A stretch of DNA of 16,800 nucleotides from positions 1 through 16,800 of the forward strand of contig CAJMQQ010000056.1 in assembly GCA_905215625.1 (NCBI GenBank). Direction: 5' to 3'. Position 1 is the stretch's first letter; each line of letters begins with the position of its first letter. The notes beneath the pieces were generated by a model. That model did not search any database, was not told where the DNA came from, and saw nothing but the letters and a program-made list of their open reading frames with translations. Positions 7,755 to 14,462 of the stretch are shown in pieces. This DNA is from an uncultured bacterium (lineage in GTDB: Bacteria > Bacillota > Clostridia > Lachnospirales > Lachnospiraceae). The translations under genes and the position numbers were made by a program.

Positions 7755-10190
7755 ATGGAAAGACAGAATTTGAATGGGGGCTGGAACCTGTTGTGGAAAG
7801 AGAAAACTCTGGATACACAGGTACCGTTTTCCGTATATCATGATTTGTTTTCCCATGGGGAGATAGAAGATCCGTTTTACCGGGACAATGAAAAGGAAGC
7901 TCTTTTGTTGTCCCGGGAGGACTATACTTATCAGACAGAGTTTGATGTGACAGAGCAGATGATGAAAAACAGCCAGATAAGGCTGAAATTTCTCGGCATT
8001 GATACTCTGGCAGATATTTATCTCAATGGAACCCATGTGGGAAATACTTATAACATGCACCGCACCTGGGAATTTTCCGTCAGGGAGTTATTAAAAGAAA
8101 AGGGAAATCTGCTGGAAATCCGGTTTCACTCTCCGATTCTTTATATGGAAGAACAGAATCGGCTGCAAGGGAAAATTCCCTGTAACACAGATACCATAGA
8201 CGGATTTCCGTATCTGAGAAAATCCAACTGTATGTCTGGCTGGGACTGGGCGCCCAAGCTTCCGGACATGGGAATCTTCCGTGATGTGATATTGGAAGGC
8301 ATAGATGAGGACAGACTGGAAGATGTCTGTGTGCGTCAGAGCCATGAGCATGGTCAGGTGACGCTTTCCTTTGGAGTTCATACACTGAAAACTCACAGGG
8401 GAGAGAGGGTTCGCTATCGTGTTACCGTGACGGCACCGGATGGAAGCGTTCTGACAGAAGAAAATTCTCCAAAAGAACTGGTCATAGGAAATCCAAAACT
8501 CTGGTGGCCAAGAGGTTATGGAGAGCAGGCTCTCTACACTGTGCGGGTGGAACTTTTAAACGGGGATAAGACAGAAGATGTGTGGGAGAGAAGAATCGGA
8601 CTTCGCACTATGAAAATGCACATGGAAAAAGACCAGTGGGGAGAATCCTTTGCCCATGAAGTCAATGGCGTTGCCATTTTTGCCATGGGTGCAGACTACA
8701 TTCCTGAAGATTGTTTTCTGCCAAGAACCAGTAAAGAAAAGACGAAAAAACTGTTGGAACAGTGCGCTTTGGCAAATTACAATGCCATTCGTGTCTGGGG
8801 CGGCGCTTATTATCCGGAGGACTGGTTCTATGATTTGTGCGACGAATATGGATTTTTAATCTGGCAGGACTTTATGTTTGCCTGCTCCACCTATCAGCTG
8901 ACCGAAGTTTTTGAAGAAAATATTTCTAGAGAAATCGAGGACAATGTAAGACGTATCCGCCACCATGCCTGCCTGGGTCTTTGGTGCGGAAACAATGAAA
9001 TGGAAGGCATGATTGTAGAAGGCTACACAAAAGACCCGAAACTTCTGGGAGATTATACCAGAATGTACAGTTATGTGATTCCGAAAATTGTAAAGCGAGA
9101 GGACCCGGATACTTTCTATTGGCCATCCAGTCCATCTTCAGGAGGGGATTTCGATGACCCTCAGGATGAAACCAGGGGAGATGCCCATTATTGGAAAGTA
9201 TGGCACGGATACGAACCCTTTACCGGATACCGCAAGCATAATTTCCGTTATGCCTCCGAGTTTGGTTTTGAATCTCTTCCGGCTATGAAAACCATTGAAA
9301 GCTTTACGCTTCCGGAGGACAGAAATGTATTTTCCTATGTGATGGAAAAACACCAGAGAAGTGAAAATGGGTACGCTAAAATGATGGTTTACATGGCGCA
9401 GTATTTCCCTTATGCAAAGGATTTATCCCATCTTGTATACGCCTCCCAGCTTATGCAGGCTCAGGCTATGCGCTATGGGGTAGAGCATTGGAGAAGAAAC
9501 AGAGGCGAGTGCATGGGCGCTATTGTATGGCAGCTCAATGACTGCTGGCCGGTAGCTTCCTGGTCTTCCATTGATTATTATGGAAGATGGAAGGCTCTGC
9601 ACTACTTTGAAAAGAGATTTTTTGCACCTGTTCTGCTTTCCTGTCATGAAGAGAGTCTGCTTTCTCAGGATCCGAACGTGAACGCGAGACCTTATGAGGT
9701 GGAGAAGAGTATTCGTCTGCACGTGGCAAACGAAACGCTGCAGGAGCAGAAGGTTCTGGTGCGTTGGAGTCTGCGTGACAGCCAATCCCGGATTGTAGGG
9801 GAAGAAAAGGAGCGGGAAGTCTGCGTCAAACCTCTTTCCGGCGTATGGCTGGAGAAAGAAGAGTATCCTCAGGCCGATTTGCAGGAACACCATGTATTCT
9901 ACAGCTGCCTGCAGAATGGAGAAGTGATTTCAGAAGGCAGCGTGTTGTTTTCCATGCCAAAGTTCTATCAGTATGCAAATCCAAACCTTACGGTAGAGCG
10001 GGAAGGGGACGAACTGTTGGTACGGGCAGAAAAGTATGCCGGTTCCGTGGAACTTTTAAATGAAAATGAGGACTGGGTATTGTCTGACAATTACTTTGAT
10101 ATGGAAGCCGGAGAAAAGAGAGTGCGGATTCTTTCCGGAGATGCAAAAGAAATTCGGGTAAGAAGTATTTATGATATTGCAGCAAGATAA
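7755..10190 (+). CDS. Beta-mannosidase, glycoside hydrolase family 2
   Basis: Exo-acting retaining beta-mannosidase that should release mannose from beta-mannosides left after alpha-mannosidase action. An N-terminal sugar-binding jelly roll (LNGGWNL start) contains GWDWAPKLPDMG, diagnostic of GH2 beta-mannosidases. An Ig-like domain and a TIM barrel follow. The acid/base is E415 in WCGNNE and the nucleophile is E502 in YASEFGFESLP, numbered from my start. I choose ATG 7755 over the in-frame ATG at 7740: GGGAG at 7742-7746 is 8 bases upstream of 7755, whereas 7740 has no ribosome binding site. This gives 811 residues. No signal peptide, so intracellular. It is the last gene of the operon. Beta-mannosidase is favoured over beta-galactosidase/glucuronidase by the GWDW motif and the GH38 neighbour. 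Confidence 0.94.
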   Translation: MERQNLNGGWNLLWKEKTLDTQVPFSVYHDLFSHGEIEDPFYRDNEKEALLLSREDYTYQTEFDVTEQMMKNSQIRLKFLGIDTLADIYLNGTHVGNTYNMHRTWEFSVRELLKEKGNLLEIRFHSPILYMEEQNRLQGKIPCNTDTIDGFPYLRKSNCMSGWDWAPKLPDMGIFRDVILEGIDEDRLEDVCVRQSHEHGQVTLSFGVHTLKTHRGERVRYRVTVTAPDGSVLTEENSPKELVIGNPKLWWPRGYGEQALYTVRVELLNGDKTEDVWERRIGLRTMKMHMEKDQWGESFAHEVNGVAIFAMGADYIPEDCFLPRTSKEKTKKLLEQCALANYNAIRVWGGAYYPEDWFYDLCDEYGFLIWQDFMFACSTYQLTEVFEENISREIEDNVRRIRHHACLGLWCGNNEMEGMIVEGYTKDPKLLGDYTRMYSYVIPKIVKREDPDTFYWPSSPSSGGDFDDPQDETRGDAHYWKVWHGYEPFTGYRKHNFRYASEFGFESLPAMKTIESFTLPEDRNVFSYVMEKHQRSENGYAKMMVYMAQYFPYAKDLSHLVYASQLMQAQAMRYGVEHWRRNRGECMGAIVWQLNDCWPVASWSSIDYYGRWKALHYFEKRFFAPVLLSCHEESLLSQDPNVNARPYEVEKSIRLHVANETLQEQKVLVRWSLRDSQSRIVGEEKEREVCVKPLSGVWLEKEEYPQADLQEHHVFYSCLQNGEVISEGSVLFSMPKFYQYANPNLTVEREGDELLVRAEKYAGSVELLNENEDWVLSDNYFDMEAGEKRVRILSGDAKEIRVRSIYDIAAR

Positions 10191-10195
10191 AGAAC

Positions 10196-10236
10196 GAAAC
10201 AAAAAAGGTTGTCCTTGGGGCAGCCTTTTTTGTTTC
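10196..10236. terminator. Bidirectional terminator between GH2 gene and lysR gene
   Basis: A near-perfect inverted repeat: GAAACAAAAAAGGTTG at 10196-10211 pairs with CAGCCTTTTTTGTTTC at 10221-10236 around a 9-base loop, with one G-U pair in the GC-rich core. A-runs on one side and T-runs on the other make it work in both directions, as expected between two convergent genes. Confidence 0.9.
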
Positions 10237-10253
10237 ATATGTTGCTGTGCAGT

Positions 10254-11147
10254 TTAAGAGCGGTTTCTGTAAAAATCTATGAATTCCCGAATAGCGGGAT
10301 TGGCCTGAAAATCTGCCAGGTAGGCAAAGCCGATTTCGCGTTTATGTATGGGAATTTCAAGAGGGATTTCCACCAGTGTGCCCTCTTTCAGTTCCTGCGC
10401 TACAAACTGACGGATGACGCAGGCCACTCCCAGGCCGATTTTGGCAAATTCAATGAGCAAGTCCATGGCGGATACCTCCAGTACATTGTTGTTTTCAATG
10501 TGATGCAGGGACAGATAGTCGTCAATATACTGCCGGGTAATGTTTTCTTTATCCATAAGCATAAGGGCTGACGTCCTCAGAATATCGTCCTGCTGGCTGG
10601 TTCTCAAAGCCAGGTTTTCAAGGTAGGATTTTGTGCTGACGAAAATATCTTCAATTTCTCCTACAGATGCAAAACGCACATGGTGCAGCCGTTCCGGTCT
10701 TCCAATCAGACCCAGGTCGATTTTATTTTCCCGGAGGAGCTGGAGGGTGTGGTTGGTGGACTGACATTCGATGGTCATCCGGATATGGGGGTGGGCAATG
10801 GTAAATTCCTTCAGGTAATCCAGAAGCACATATTTGCAGAGTGTGGTGGAAACGCCGATTCGCAGATGTCCTACGCCAAGCTCATTGATCTTTTTTAACT
10901 GGGCTTCTCCTAACTGAAGGGAATAAAAAGCTTTTTGTACATAATCGTATAAAATCTCCCCTTCTTCGGTCAGCTGAACCCCTCTGGAATTTCTGGAGAA
11001 AAGAGTGACCTCCAGATTTTGTTCCAGCTTGCGGATGGATTTACTGATGGCTGGCTGGCTGATAAAAAGCTCTGCAGCAGCTTTGGAAATGTTGCCGGTA
11101 TTGGCAACGGTGTAGAAAACTTTGTACAGGGAAAGATTCTGGTCCAT
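10254..11147 (-). CDS. LysR-family transcriptional regulator
   Basis: Probable regulator of the divergently transcribed leuCD. The winged helix-turn-helix is at residues 16-43 (SKAAAELFISQPAISKSIRK), followed by a linker helix and a substrate-binding domain starting near GHLRIGVSTTL. 297 residues, normal length. The start is ATG at 11147 with AAAGGA about 9 bases upstream on the minus strand. It ends against the convergent terminator of the mannoside operon. LysR proteins next to leuCD commonly sense a leucine-pathway intermediate, but the effector here is unknown; the divergent position and the T-N11-A palindrome in the shared intergenic region support local control. Confidence 0.93.
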   Translation of the reverse strand: MDQNLSLYKVFYTVANTGNISKAAAELFISQPAISKSIRKLEQNLEVTLFSRNSRGVQLTEEGEILYDYVQKAFYSLQLGEAQLKKINELGVGHLRIGVSTTLCKYVLLDYLKEFTIAHPHIRMTIECQSTNHTLQLLRENKIDLGLIGRPERLHHVRFASVGEIEDIFVSTKSYLENLALRTSQQDDILRTSALMLMDKENITRQYIDDYLSLHHIENNNVLEVSAMDLLIEFAKIGLGVACVIRQFVAQELKEGTLVEIPLEIPIHKREIGFAYLADFQANPAIREFIDFYRNRS

Positions 11148-11184
11148 AAAGTTTTATCCTTTCTGTATATTTATAAATCAAAGT

Positions 11185-11218
11185 TATGTCTGACATACTT
11201 TTTATGTATTTCTATTAT
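11185..11218 (+). promoter_or_regulatory. LysR box overlapping the leuC promoter
   Basis: TATGTC-T-GACATA at 11185-11197 is an exact palindrome of the T-N11-A form bound by LysR proteins. A second, overlapping inverted repeat, ACATA (11193-11197), 5-base gap, TATGT (11203-11207), shares its right arm. The predicted leuC promoter is CTGACA (11190-11195), 17-base spacer, TATTAT (11213-11218), so the regulator would sit directly over the -35. Confidence 0.6.
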
Positions 11219-11272
11219 AACAAAACATATGATAAAATGGCAATAGCAGAAATAGCAGGAGGTAGAGAACAT

Positions 11273-12541
11273 ATGGGAATGACAATGACGCAGAAAATTC
11301 TGGCAGCTCATGCCGGATTGGATAAAGTAGAAGCAGGACAGTTGATTGAAGCAGATTTGGATTTGGTACTGGGAAACGATATTACCTCTCCGGTGGCTAT
11401 TCACGAAATGGATAAAATGACGGTGGATACCGTGTTTGATAAAGACAAAGTGGCATTGGTTATGGACCACTTTATTCCTAATAAAGATATTAAATCCGCA
11501 GAACACTGCAAATGTGTAAGAGAGTTTGCCTGTCGTCACGAGATTACCAACTATTTTGACGTGGGAGAAATGGGAATTGAACATGCGCTTCTTCCGGAAA
11601 AGGGTCTGACTGTGGCAGGAGACGTGATTATCGGTGCGGATTCTCATACTTGTACTTACGGCGCTTTAGGGGCATTTTCCACAGGTGTGGGAAGCACAGA
11701 TATGGCAGCAGGCATGGCAACGGGAAAGGCCTGGTTTAAGGTACCCTCTGCCATTAAGTTTAATCTGGTGGGCAAGCCGGCTAAGTGGGTCAGCGGAAAA
11801 GATGTAATTCTTCATATTATCGGTATGATTGGTGTGGACGGCGCCCTTTATAAATCTATGGAATTTGCAGGAGAGGGGATTCGGAATCTATCCATGGATG
11901 ACCGCTTTACCATTGCCAATATGGCTATTGAGGCAGGCGGCAAAAACGGTATTTTTCCGGTAGATGACCTTGCAGTAGCTTACATGAAAGAACATTCCAT
12001 GCGCCCGTATACGGTGTACGAGGCAGATGAGGATGCGGTTTATGAGGAAGAATATACCATTGATTTAAGCACTTTGAAGTCCACCGTGTCTTTCCCCCAT
12101 CTTCCTTCCAATACCAGAGTGGTGGAAGATCTTACGGAGGATGTGGTGATTGACCAGTCGGTCATTGGTTCCTGTACCAACGGCAGAATTGATGATTTGC
12201 GCTGTGCCGCAGAGATTTTAAAAGGACGCAGGGTAAAGAAGGGGGTTCGCTGTATCGTGATTCCGGCGACCCAGAAGATTTATCTTGAGGCCATGGAAGA
12301 GGGATTGTTGAAAATCTTTATTGAGGCAGGCGCTGTAGTAAGTACTCCTACCTGCGGTCCGTGCCTGGGCGGTTACATGGGAATTCTGGCAGAAGGGGAA
12401 AGATGTATTTCCACTACCAACAGAAACTTTGTAGGACGTATGGGACATGTGAAATCAGAGGTTTATCTGGCGAGTCCTGCAGTAGCGGCAGCCAGCGCAG
12501 TGACAGGGAAGATTTCTCTGCCTCAGGAATTAGGGTTATAA
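11273..12541 (+). CDS. leuC: 3-isopropylmalate dehydratase large subunit (LeuC, short type)
   Basis: Large subunit of isopropylmalate isomerase, which interconverts 2- and 3-isopropylmalate in leucine synthesis using a [4Fe-4S] cluster. Cluster ligands are all present: C301 in IGSCTNGR, and C361 and C364 in TPTCGPCLGG. Early motifs GADSHTCTYGALGAF and GVGSTDMA are also intact. The frame is open upstream to 11186, but ATG 11273 has AGGAGG at 11257-11262, 10 bases away, and begins right at the family N-terminus (MTQKILAAHAG). That gives 422 residues, the short archaeal/clostridial LeuC type, which uses a separate small subunit encoded 13 bases downstream. Homoaconitase-like or other hydro-lyase specificity cannot be excluded, since no leuA or leuB lies in the window. 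Confidence 0.93.
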   Translation: MGMTMTQKILAAHAGLDKVEAGQLIEADLDLVLGNDITSPVAIHEMDKMTVDTVFDKDKVALVMDHFIPNKDIKSAEHCKCVREFACRHEITNYFDVGEMGIEHALLPEKGLTVAGDVIIGADSHTCTYGALGAFSTGVGSTDMAAGMATGKAWFKVPSAIKFNLVGKPAKWVSGKDVILHIIGMIGVDGALYKSMEFAGEGIRNLSMDDRFTIANMAIEAGGKNGIFPVDDLAVAYMKEHSMRPYTVYEADEDAVYEEEYTIDLSTLKSTVSFPHLPSNTRVVEDLTEDVVIDQSVIGSCTNGRIDDLRCAAEILKGRRVKKGVRCIVIPATQKIYLEAMEEGLLKIFIEAGAVVSTPTCGPCLGGYMGILAEGERCISTTNRNFVGRMGHVKSEVYLASPAVAAASAVTGKISLPQELGL

Positions 12542-12554
12542 GGAGGATGTGTAA

Positions 12555-13043
12555 ATGAAGGCAACAGGAAAAGTTTTTAAATATGGTGACAATGTAGATA
12601 CAGACGTAATTATTCCTGCCAGATACCTGAATTCTTCAGACCCGGCAGAACTGGCAGCCCATTGTATGGAAGATATTGACAAAGAGTTTGTGAAAAAAGT
12701 AAAAAAAGGCGATATGATTGTGGCAGATAAAAATTTTGGCTGCGGCTCTTCCAGAGAGCATGCGCCTCTTGCTATTAAAGCAGCAGGAGTCAGCTGTGTG
12801 ATTGCAGAAACCTTTGCCCGGATTTTTTACCGCAATGCCATTAATATTGGTCTGCCTATTGTGGAGTGCCCGGAGGCGGCTAAAGGCATCGAAGACGGAG
12901 ATGAAGTGGAAGTGGATTTTGACAGCGGTGTGATTACCAATAAGACAAAGGGAACCACCTTCCAGGGACAGGCATTTCCGGAATTTATGCAGAAAATCAT
13001 AAAGGCTGAGGGATTGGTGAACTATATCAACGGACAGAAATGA
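12555..13043 (+). CDS. leuD: 3-isopropylmalate dehydratase small subunit (LeuD)
   Basis: Small (swivelling) subunit that completes the isomerase with LeuC and carries substrate-recognition residues. Conserved DNVDTDVIIPARYL lies at residues 12-25 and the FGCGSSREHAP motif at 61-71. The specificity loop reads Y24-L-N-S27, where characterised archaeal isopropylmalate and homoaconitate enzymes differ; this YLN[S/T] form is what I associate with clostridial LeuD. 162 residues is normal. ATG has AGGAGG at 12541-12546, directly after the leuC stop, so the two are co-transcribed and probably translationally coupled. Confidence 0.94.
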   Translation: MKATGKVFKYGDNVDTDVIIPARYLNSSDPAELAAHCMEDIDKEFVKKVKKGDMIVADKNFGCGSSREHAPLAIKAAGVSCVIAETFARIFYRNAINIGLPIVECPEAAKGIEDGDEVEVDFDSGVITNKTKGTTFQGQAFPEFMQKIIKAEGLVNYINGQK

Positions 13044-13050
13044 GAATAAA

Positions 13051-13116
13051 CTCCATGAGCCGTCTTGTCTTTGTAAAAGACAGGCGGCTTATTGGAGTGT
13101 TCGCCTGAGTCTTTTT
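13051..13116 (+). terminator. leuD 3' end with alternative hairpins and terminator
   Basis: Two structures compete. Hairpin 1: CTCCATGAGCCG (13051-13062) closes on CGGCTTATTGGAG (13085-13097), enclosing TTGTCTTT/AAAGACA. Hairpin 2: CAGGCG (13081-13086) pairs perfectly with CGCCTG (13102-13107) and is followed by a T tract at 13112-13116, as in an intrinsic terminator. The CAGGCG arm is shared, so only one can form at a time. Confidence 0.6.
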
Positions 13117-13157
13117 GTTAAGCATGTTAAGAATTGTGAAAAAAATTTGAAAAACTA

Positions 13158-13186
13158 TTGCTTTTTTCTTTGTAATCTGATAATAT
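13158..13186 (+). promoter_or_regulatory. Promoter of tRNA-Pro
   Basis: TTGCTT (13158-13163), a 17-base T-rich spacer and TAATAT (13181-13186), about 11 bases before the tRNA 5' end. It sits in a very AT-rich leader, which suits a stable-RNA promoter. Confidence 0.55.
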
Positions 13187-13197
13187 ATAACTCGTTC

Positions 13198-13271
13198 CGG
13201 GGTATGGCGTAGCTTGGTAGCGCGCACGGCTGGGGGCCGTGAGGTCGCAGGTTCAAATCCTGTTGCCCCGA
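13198..13271 (+). tRNA. tRNA-Pro (anticodon GGG)
   Basis: A complete cloverleaf. Acceptor CGGGGTA (13198-13204) pairs with TGCCCCG (13264-13270), with discriminator A at 13271. The anticodon stem CACGG/CCGTG (13225-13229 and 13237-13241) encloses the loop CTGGGGG, giving anticodon GGG at 13232-13234, which reads CCC/CCU. The T arm has the standard GGTTCAAATCC. CCA is not encoded. Its 3' half is a common integration target, and an integrase remnant lies just downstream. Confidence 0.96.
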
Positions 13272-13279
13272 TACCTAAG

Positions 13280-13303
13280 CCCCTTGTAAATCAAGGGGTT
13301 TTT
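13280..13303 (+). terminator. Terminator of tRNA-Pro
   Basis: CCCCTTG (13280-13286), loop TAAAT, CAAGGGG (13292-13298), then five T. A perfect 7-bp stem placed 9 bases after the tRNA end. Confidence 0.92.
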
Positions 13304-13323
13304 AATTTCGTGTTGCATAGTTC

Positions 13324-13566
13324 TTAATATTGCATTTTTTGTGTTTCTTCATCAATAGCATTTCGGTATACACTCTTCATGACATAATCTGTCTTCCATC
13401 CACCATAATTCATAATGTACTGATCCGGTATTCCGATAGCATGCAGGATAGACGCTGCATAATGACGTAAGTCATGAAAACGAAAATCTGGGAGAGCATT
13501 CTTCTTTAACGCTCGTTTTAGTGCCTTGGTTACATTATACGGCTTCATGTTTAGAAATTTTTCCAT
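13324..13566 (-). pseudogene. Truncated tyrosine recombinase / integrase (C-terminal stub)
   Basis: 80 codons corresponding only to the C-terminal part of a phage/ICE-type integrase. Visible: HDLRHYAAS with the catalytic H31 and R34, then GGWKTDYVMKSVY with the presumed nucleophile Y67. The SAM-like core-binding domain and the first catalytic arginine box are missing. A TAG codon (13567-13569) sits directly upstream in frame, and the sequence beyond it is not integrase-like, so the gene is cut rather than merely frameshifted. No ribosome binding site suits the ATG. The C-terminus points at, and ends about 50 bases from, the tRNA-Pro 3' end, the usual layout for an element integrated at a tRNA. 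Confidence 0.85.
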
Positions 13567-13620
13567 CTATGCTAGAAAGTCGTTGTATAACGAAATCAGG
13601 AGCGTGTACAGTGCGATAAG

Positions 13621-13666
13621 AAGAAATAGCCGTCTACTTTTCTCAGGAGCAGGACGGCTATTTCTT
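13621..13666 (-). terminator. Terminator of the holin-like toxin remnant
   Basis: AAGAAATAGCCGTC (13621-13634) pairs perfectly over 14 bp with GACGGCTATTTCTT (13653-13666). On the minus strand the hairpin starts inside the last Lys-Lys-stop codons of the toxin remnant and runs into TTTCTTCTT. It may work in both directions. Confidence 0.75.
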
Positions 13667-13741
13667 ATGTGTAAGATTTAGAATTGCAACAATCAGTAAA
13701 GCAACGCTTACGATTAGACTTCATTCTTCATATGTACTCAT
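13658..13741 (-). pseudogene. Holin-like toxin remnant with in-frame TGA (Hol_Tox-like)
   Basis: A 27-residue frame plus TAG stop. It reads MSTYEE, then TGA at codon 7 (13721-13723), then SLIVSVALLIVAIL followed by NLTHKK. Without the TGA it matches the typical layout of the small 'putative holin-like toxin' family: a short MxTYE start, one membrane helix and a Lys-Lys end. A single change (TTA to TGA) would restore Leu where the family commonly has Leu. A leader with AGCGGTGATT precedes the ATG and a strong hairpin terminator overlaps the stop. Family known members are suspected type I toxins repressed by antisense RNA. Recoding of TGA is unlikely. Family assignment is by recall of the sequence pattern. 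Confidence 0.6.
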
Positions 13742-13802
13742 AATAATCACCGCTTTCCGTAAGGTCTCGGAATAGGTGAGAGCACGTCCCCAAGTTCCCT
13801 GG

Positions 13803-13830
13803 GTAAGTATTATTATATTATCAAGGTGTT
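13803..13830. repeat. Direct repeat copy A, promoter-like, upstream of toxin remnant
   Basis: 28 bases matching copy B at 14514-14540 except for one base substitution and one extra T. On the minus strand it contains CACCTTGA directly before TATAAT (13812-13817), pointing at the toxin remnant about 70 bases downstream. The -35 position is not conserved between the copies. Confidence 0.7.
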
Positions 13831-13928
13831 ATTCAATAAAAGAACAATTATGTGTTATCCAACCGGGTGACACTCCGGTATATCTTTAAGATCACTAAAG
13901 CGTGATAGTTACCTGTTCTATTTGGGGA
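13831..13928. other. Non-coding stretch with small hairpins
   Basis: I see no open reading frame here. Two short inverted repeats stand out: ACCGG/CCGGT at 13862-13866 and 13875-13879 (8-base loop), and ATCAC/GTGAT at 13891-13895 and 13902-13906. It lies between promoter-like copy A and a terminator hairpin, so it could encode a short RNA, such as an antitoxin RNA for the toxin remnant. That role is speculative. Confidence 0.3.
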
Positions 13929-13964
13929 TAAAAACAAAAGGTGCTTCCGCAATGGAAACACCTT
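13929..13964 (-). terminator. Intrinsic terminator (minus strand)
   Basis: AAGGTG-TTTCC and GGAAG-CACCTT as read on the minus strand (arms 13954-13964 and 13938-13948, loop of 5) form a near-perfect stem, followed by TTTTGTTTTTAT. It would end transcription coming from the nuclease-like gene and the structured segment just upstream. Confidence 0.75.
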
Positions 13965-13970
13965 CGGTTT

Positions 13971-14062
13971 TAAATTGAATCACAAGCTGGGCGGCGTATC
14001 CAGCATCTCAGGTACTCTTGTGAGTGTGTCGGGAGCCTTTCCGACCTTTGCGACTCAATTTA
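13971..14062 (-). ncRNA. Candidate structured RNA, three-stem junction
   Basis: A closing stem TAAATTGA/TCAATTTA (13971-13978 and 14055-14062) encloses two arms: TCACAAG/CTTGTGA (13980-13986 and 14017-14023), with an inner CTGG/CCAG hairpin, and GTCGG/CCGAC (14028-14032 and 14041-14045). I place it on the minus strand because an intrinsic terminator in that direction follows within 7 bases. It does not match a riboswitch or RNA class I can name. It could be the 3' UTR of the upstream gene, an antitoxin RNA or a standalone RNA. Confidence 0.35.
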
Positions 14063-14090
14063 TTGTATTACCATTATAGCGGAAAATATA

Positions 14091-14462
14091 CTATCTGTCA
14101 AATTTTTTTAAGCGACCATTTTCTATACCGTGCTTTAATTTGCCATTTGTAATGGTGTGTAGCGTAGCAACATATAGATAATTTTCTTTGATATCAAGTT
14201 TTATTCCAATTTGGATATTTTCATTAAAAATCTTAACAAGCTCGAAACTATCACCAATCTCATTAGGATTTACTCCGATATAATCAGGAGATGAGATAAT
14301 AGAGGAGATAAATCTGAGATAAGGAAGACACTCAGGATGTCGTTTCGCTATATGTTTTTCTAACCCCAAGGATTGATATATAAAGTCCTGTTCAAAATGC
14401 ACAGGTAGATATTTATTAAATTCTTTATTATAAGATGCAACGGGGAATACTTTGTTATTTAT
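14091..14462 (-). CDS. Small protein resembling BECR-fold (PBECR) nucleases; start codon unclear
   Basis: The C-terminal 103 codons follow a GTG at 14402, but the frame is open 20 codons further, to an ATA (14460-14462) placed 9 bases after GAGGTG (14472-14477). The GTG has no ribosome binding site. The protein has a helical H-x-x-x-R-H-P-E patch (HIAKRHPECLPYL), then ISSPDYIG, SFELVKIFNENIQIGIKLD, YLYVATLHTI and a final RLKKF. This order resembles small phage-associated barnase/EndoU/ColicinE5-D/RelE-like (PBECR) proteins, from memory. If so it would be a small RNase or toxin. The likely original ATG has become ATA, making it poorly expressed or dead. No antitoxin gene is recognisable beside it. 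Function is inferred, not shown. Confidence 0.5.
   Translation of the reverse strand: MNNKVFPVASYNKEFNKYLPVHFEQDFIYQSLGLEKHIAKRHPECLPYLRFISSIISSPDYIGVNPNEIGDSFELVKIFNENIQIGIKLDIKENYLYVATLHTITNGKLKHGIENGRLKKFDR

Noticed and set aside
13658..13741. TGA at codon 7 of the toxin frame as selenocysteine or other recoding
   Set aside because: No selenocysteine insertion structure is visible just after the codon, and such tiny membrane toxins are not known selenoproteins; a nonsense change is simpler.
13971..14062. Possible TPP riboswitch on the minus strand, because ACCTGAGATGCTGGATA resembles parts of the TPP aptamer
   Set aside because: The order and spacing of the conserved CUGAGA and CUGG-UAAU-CCAGCG parts do not fit, the first arm is wrong, and no thiamine gene follows.
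13571..14090. CRISPR-like or transposon terminal-repeat array in the AT-rich island
   Set aside because: Only isolated hairpins and one two-copy direct repeat are present; there are no regularly spaced repeats and no transposase sequence.
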